Source: JAPYTK01 sp964401935
Lineage (GTDB): Bacteria > Myxococcota_A > Polyangia > Polyangiales > Polyangiaceae
Reading direction: 5' to 3'
Length of the DNA stretch: 64,000 nucleotides
Assembly (NCBI GenBank): GCA_964401935.1
Contig: CAYOAL010000032.1
Span: 1-64,000, forward strand
This document shows positions 62,934 through 64,000 of this stretch, piece by piece. Below the pieces are notes generated by a model, which was not told where the DNA came from, searched no databases, and worked only from the letters and a program-made list of their open reading frames with translations. A program made the position numbers and the translations under genes. Each line of letters starts with the position of its first letter. Positions within the stretch are counted from its first letter, which is position 1.

Positions 62934-63356
62934 TCAGCGCCGGTAACGCGATTTTGCCCAGTGCACGAAGGGGCCGGCGGTGGGAAGCTCGCGCTTGAAG
63001 CGGGCGCGCCAGTCGCCGTCCTTGAGGCGCCGTTTGCCGCGCACCTGGTTCGGATGCATGAGGTAGGCGTGCGCTCGGCTGCCGTCTTCGAGCTCGATCT
63101 CGGCCCGATGGTAGAGGCGCGGATGGTCACGGTGTTCGTCGCACCTGGCCAGCGTGTCGTAGGAAACTTCGAACAGCTCTCCGAGCACCGAGCCGTCGCC
63201 CCCTGCGATCATGCCCGCGAGCGCGTTGAGCTCGACGAGGGTGTAGCCCTCCTTGGTGCGGATGGGACCCAGCGACACGGCCCCTTCGAGCAGCTGGTGA
63301 TCGGCCTCCTCGGGCAACAGGGTGCCGTAGGCGAAGAGTCGAAAGGTGACCGCCAT
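62934..63356 (-). CDS. Gamma-glutamylcyclotransferase-like (AIG2/GGCT) protein
   Basis: A 140-residue cytoplasmic protein of the GGCT/AIG2 fold. It has the N-terminal FAYGTLLPEE signature (YGTL) and the GYTLVELNALAG segment; the catalytic Glu may be the one in VLGELFEVSYD, the common GELYEV position. Members turn gamma-glutamyl amides into 5-oxoproline and free amine. The ATG at 63356 was chosen because the longer frame upstream is the antisense of the monooxygenase gene. Substrate unknown. Confidence 0.8.
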   Translation of the reverse strand: MAVTFRLFAYGTLLPEEADHQLLEGAVSLGPIRTKEGYTLVELNALAGMIAGGDGSVLGELFEVSYDTLARCDEHRDHPRLYHRAEIELEDGSRAHAYLMHPNQVRGKRRLKDGDWRARFKRELPTAGPFVHWAKSRYRR

Positions 63357-63401
63357 GCATCGACACCTGCCACAGCCATCGTCGGGCACCAAGGTGTGGA
63401 C

Positions 63402-63407
63402 TAGGCT
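63402..63407 (+). promoter_or_regulatory. -10-like TAGGCT, 6 nt before GTG 63414
   Basis: A TANNNT hexamer 6 nt before the first of two tandem GTG codons; supports 63414 as the start. Confidence 0.45.
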
Positions 63408-63413
63408 CTCGTC

Positions 63414-64000
63414 GTGGTGGACAAGCCAACGATCGCGATCATCGGCGCCGGGGCGGCAGGCCTGTGCATGGCGATGCAGCTTCGGCGCGCCGGCATCCAC
63501 AGCTTCACGCTCTTCGAGAAGGCGGCGACGCTCGGAGGCACGTGGCGCGACAACGTGTACCCCGGCTGTGGCTGCGACGTGCCCTCGCACCTGTATCGCT
63601 TCTCCTTCGAGCCCAACCCGAGCTGGACGCGGAAGTATGCCCTCCAGCACGAGATCATCGCCTACCTCGAGCACTGCGCGCGCCGCTACGCGCTCCTCGA
63701 GCGCACGCGGTTCGATACGGAGATCGCGGCGCTCAGGTACCGAGCCGAGCGCGCGACGTGGGAGCTCGAGACGACCACCGGGGAGCGCTTCGAGGCCGAC
63801 GTGGTGGTCACGGGGACCGGGCAGCTCTCGCGGCCCTCGGTGCCTGCCATCCCGGGGAGCGACACGTTCGAGGGCGCCGCCTTCCACTCGGCGCGGTGGC
63901 AGCGAGACGCACCCATCGACGACGCCAGGGTGGCGGTGATCGGCAACGCAGCGAGCGCGATCCAGCTCGTGCCCCCGGTGGCGCAGCGGGCCCGGTCGCT
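63414..64000 (+). CDS. FAD-dependent monooxygenase, Baeyer-Villiger type (partial, right edge)
   Basis: The first 195 residues of a gene that leaves the window at 64000. It has the FAD motif IAIIGAGAAGLCMAMQLRRA, then GGTWRDNVYPGCGCDVPSHL (Baeyer-Villiger enzymes have GGTWxxNxYPGxxCD), the fingerprint FEGAAFHSARWQ (F-x-G-x-x-x-H-x-x-x-W) and a second Rossmann motif VAVIGNAASAIQ for NADPH. Such enzymes insert oxygen into ketones or oxidise amines and sulfides. The start is the first of two tandem GTG codons, chosen by the TAGGCT hexamer. The rest of the gene lies outside the window. Confidence 0.88.
   Translation, partial: MVDKPTIAIIGAGAAGLCMAMQLRRAGIHSFTLFEKAATLGGTWRDNVYPGCGCDVPSHLYRFSFEPNPSWTRKYALQHEIIAYLEHCARRYALLERTRFDTEIAALRYRAERATWELETTTGERFEADVVVTGTGQLSRPSVPAIPGSDTFEGAAFHSARWQRDAPIDDARVAVIGNAASAIQLVPPVAQRARS

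Overview
The window is high-GC, densely coded DNA from a Gram-negative bacterium. It carries a full Tol-Pal cluster, many proteins with lipoprotein signal peptides, two PilT-type ATPases, a GspC-like protein, Ser/Thr-kinase-type proteins, PEGA/TPR proteins and Cys- or Gly-rich secreted lipoproteins. That mix fits Myxococcota, most likely a Polyangiales-type myxobacterium; this is inferred from gene content, because no rRNA is present.

Layout. 1-160: a tRNA-Pro(CGG) gene on the minus strand, with a tandem partial copy of its 3' half. 249-5502: a PspA homologue, a decayed ATPase/DUF4276-like remnant, then pal-tolQ-tolR-tolA-like-tolB on the minus strand. 5655-12549: a GT39-type glycosyltransferase, a TauE-type permease, a CoA-binding protein, a short GspC-HR-like protein, an aldehyde dehydrogenase and a thioredoxin-fold lipoprotein. 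12751-20562: one 2,603-residue helical-repeat (TPR-like) protein. 20588-27801: a sigma-region-4-like protein, divergent from a run of envelope lipoproteins (Cys-rich, Gly-rich, SGNH hydrolase, TPR/coiled-coil, zinc-ribbon/MopE-like). 27911-31983: nitrilase, acyltransferase plus epimerase, SDR plus TerB. 32043-43852: two sugar-type ABC importers flanking a Ser/Thr kinase, a PEGA protein, a Cys-rich lipoprotein and GspC. 44039-52474: CAP lipoprotein, outer-membrane barrel, SWIM-SNF2 helicase, SlyD-type FKBP, alcohol dehydrogenase, a small lipoprotein and a MepA-LysM endopeptidase. 52536-58647: a minus-strand block of pseudokinase/pentapeptide protein, APH/HipA-like kinase-fold protein and two PilT-type ATPases. 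58734-64000: small lipoprotein, dipeptidyl peptidase III lipoprotein, propeller-like lipoprotein, gamma-glutamylcyclotransferase-like protein and a Baeyer-Villiger-type monooxygenase cut by the window edge.

The main functional themes are envelope integrity (Tol-Pal, PspA, MepA, CAP, many lipoproteins), solute import (two RbsABC/YtfQ-like systems), signalling and pilus-type motors. The most striking regulatory pattern is a TANNNT hexamer sitting 5-8 nt before the start codon of 13 genes or gene remnants, almost all first in a transcription unit. This suggests that leaderless transcripts are common here, and it helped choose several starts.

No rRNA, CRISPR array, intact insertion sequence or phage was seen. 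The only stretch over 300 bases without an intact gene is 972-1533, which holds the decayed ATPase/DUF4276-like remnant.
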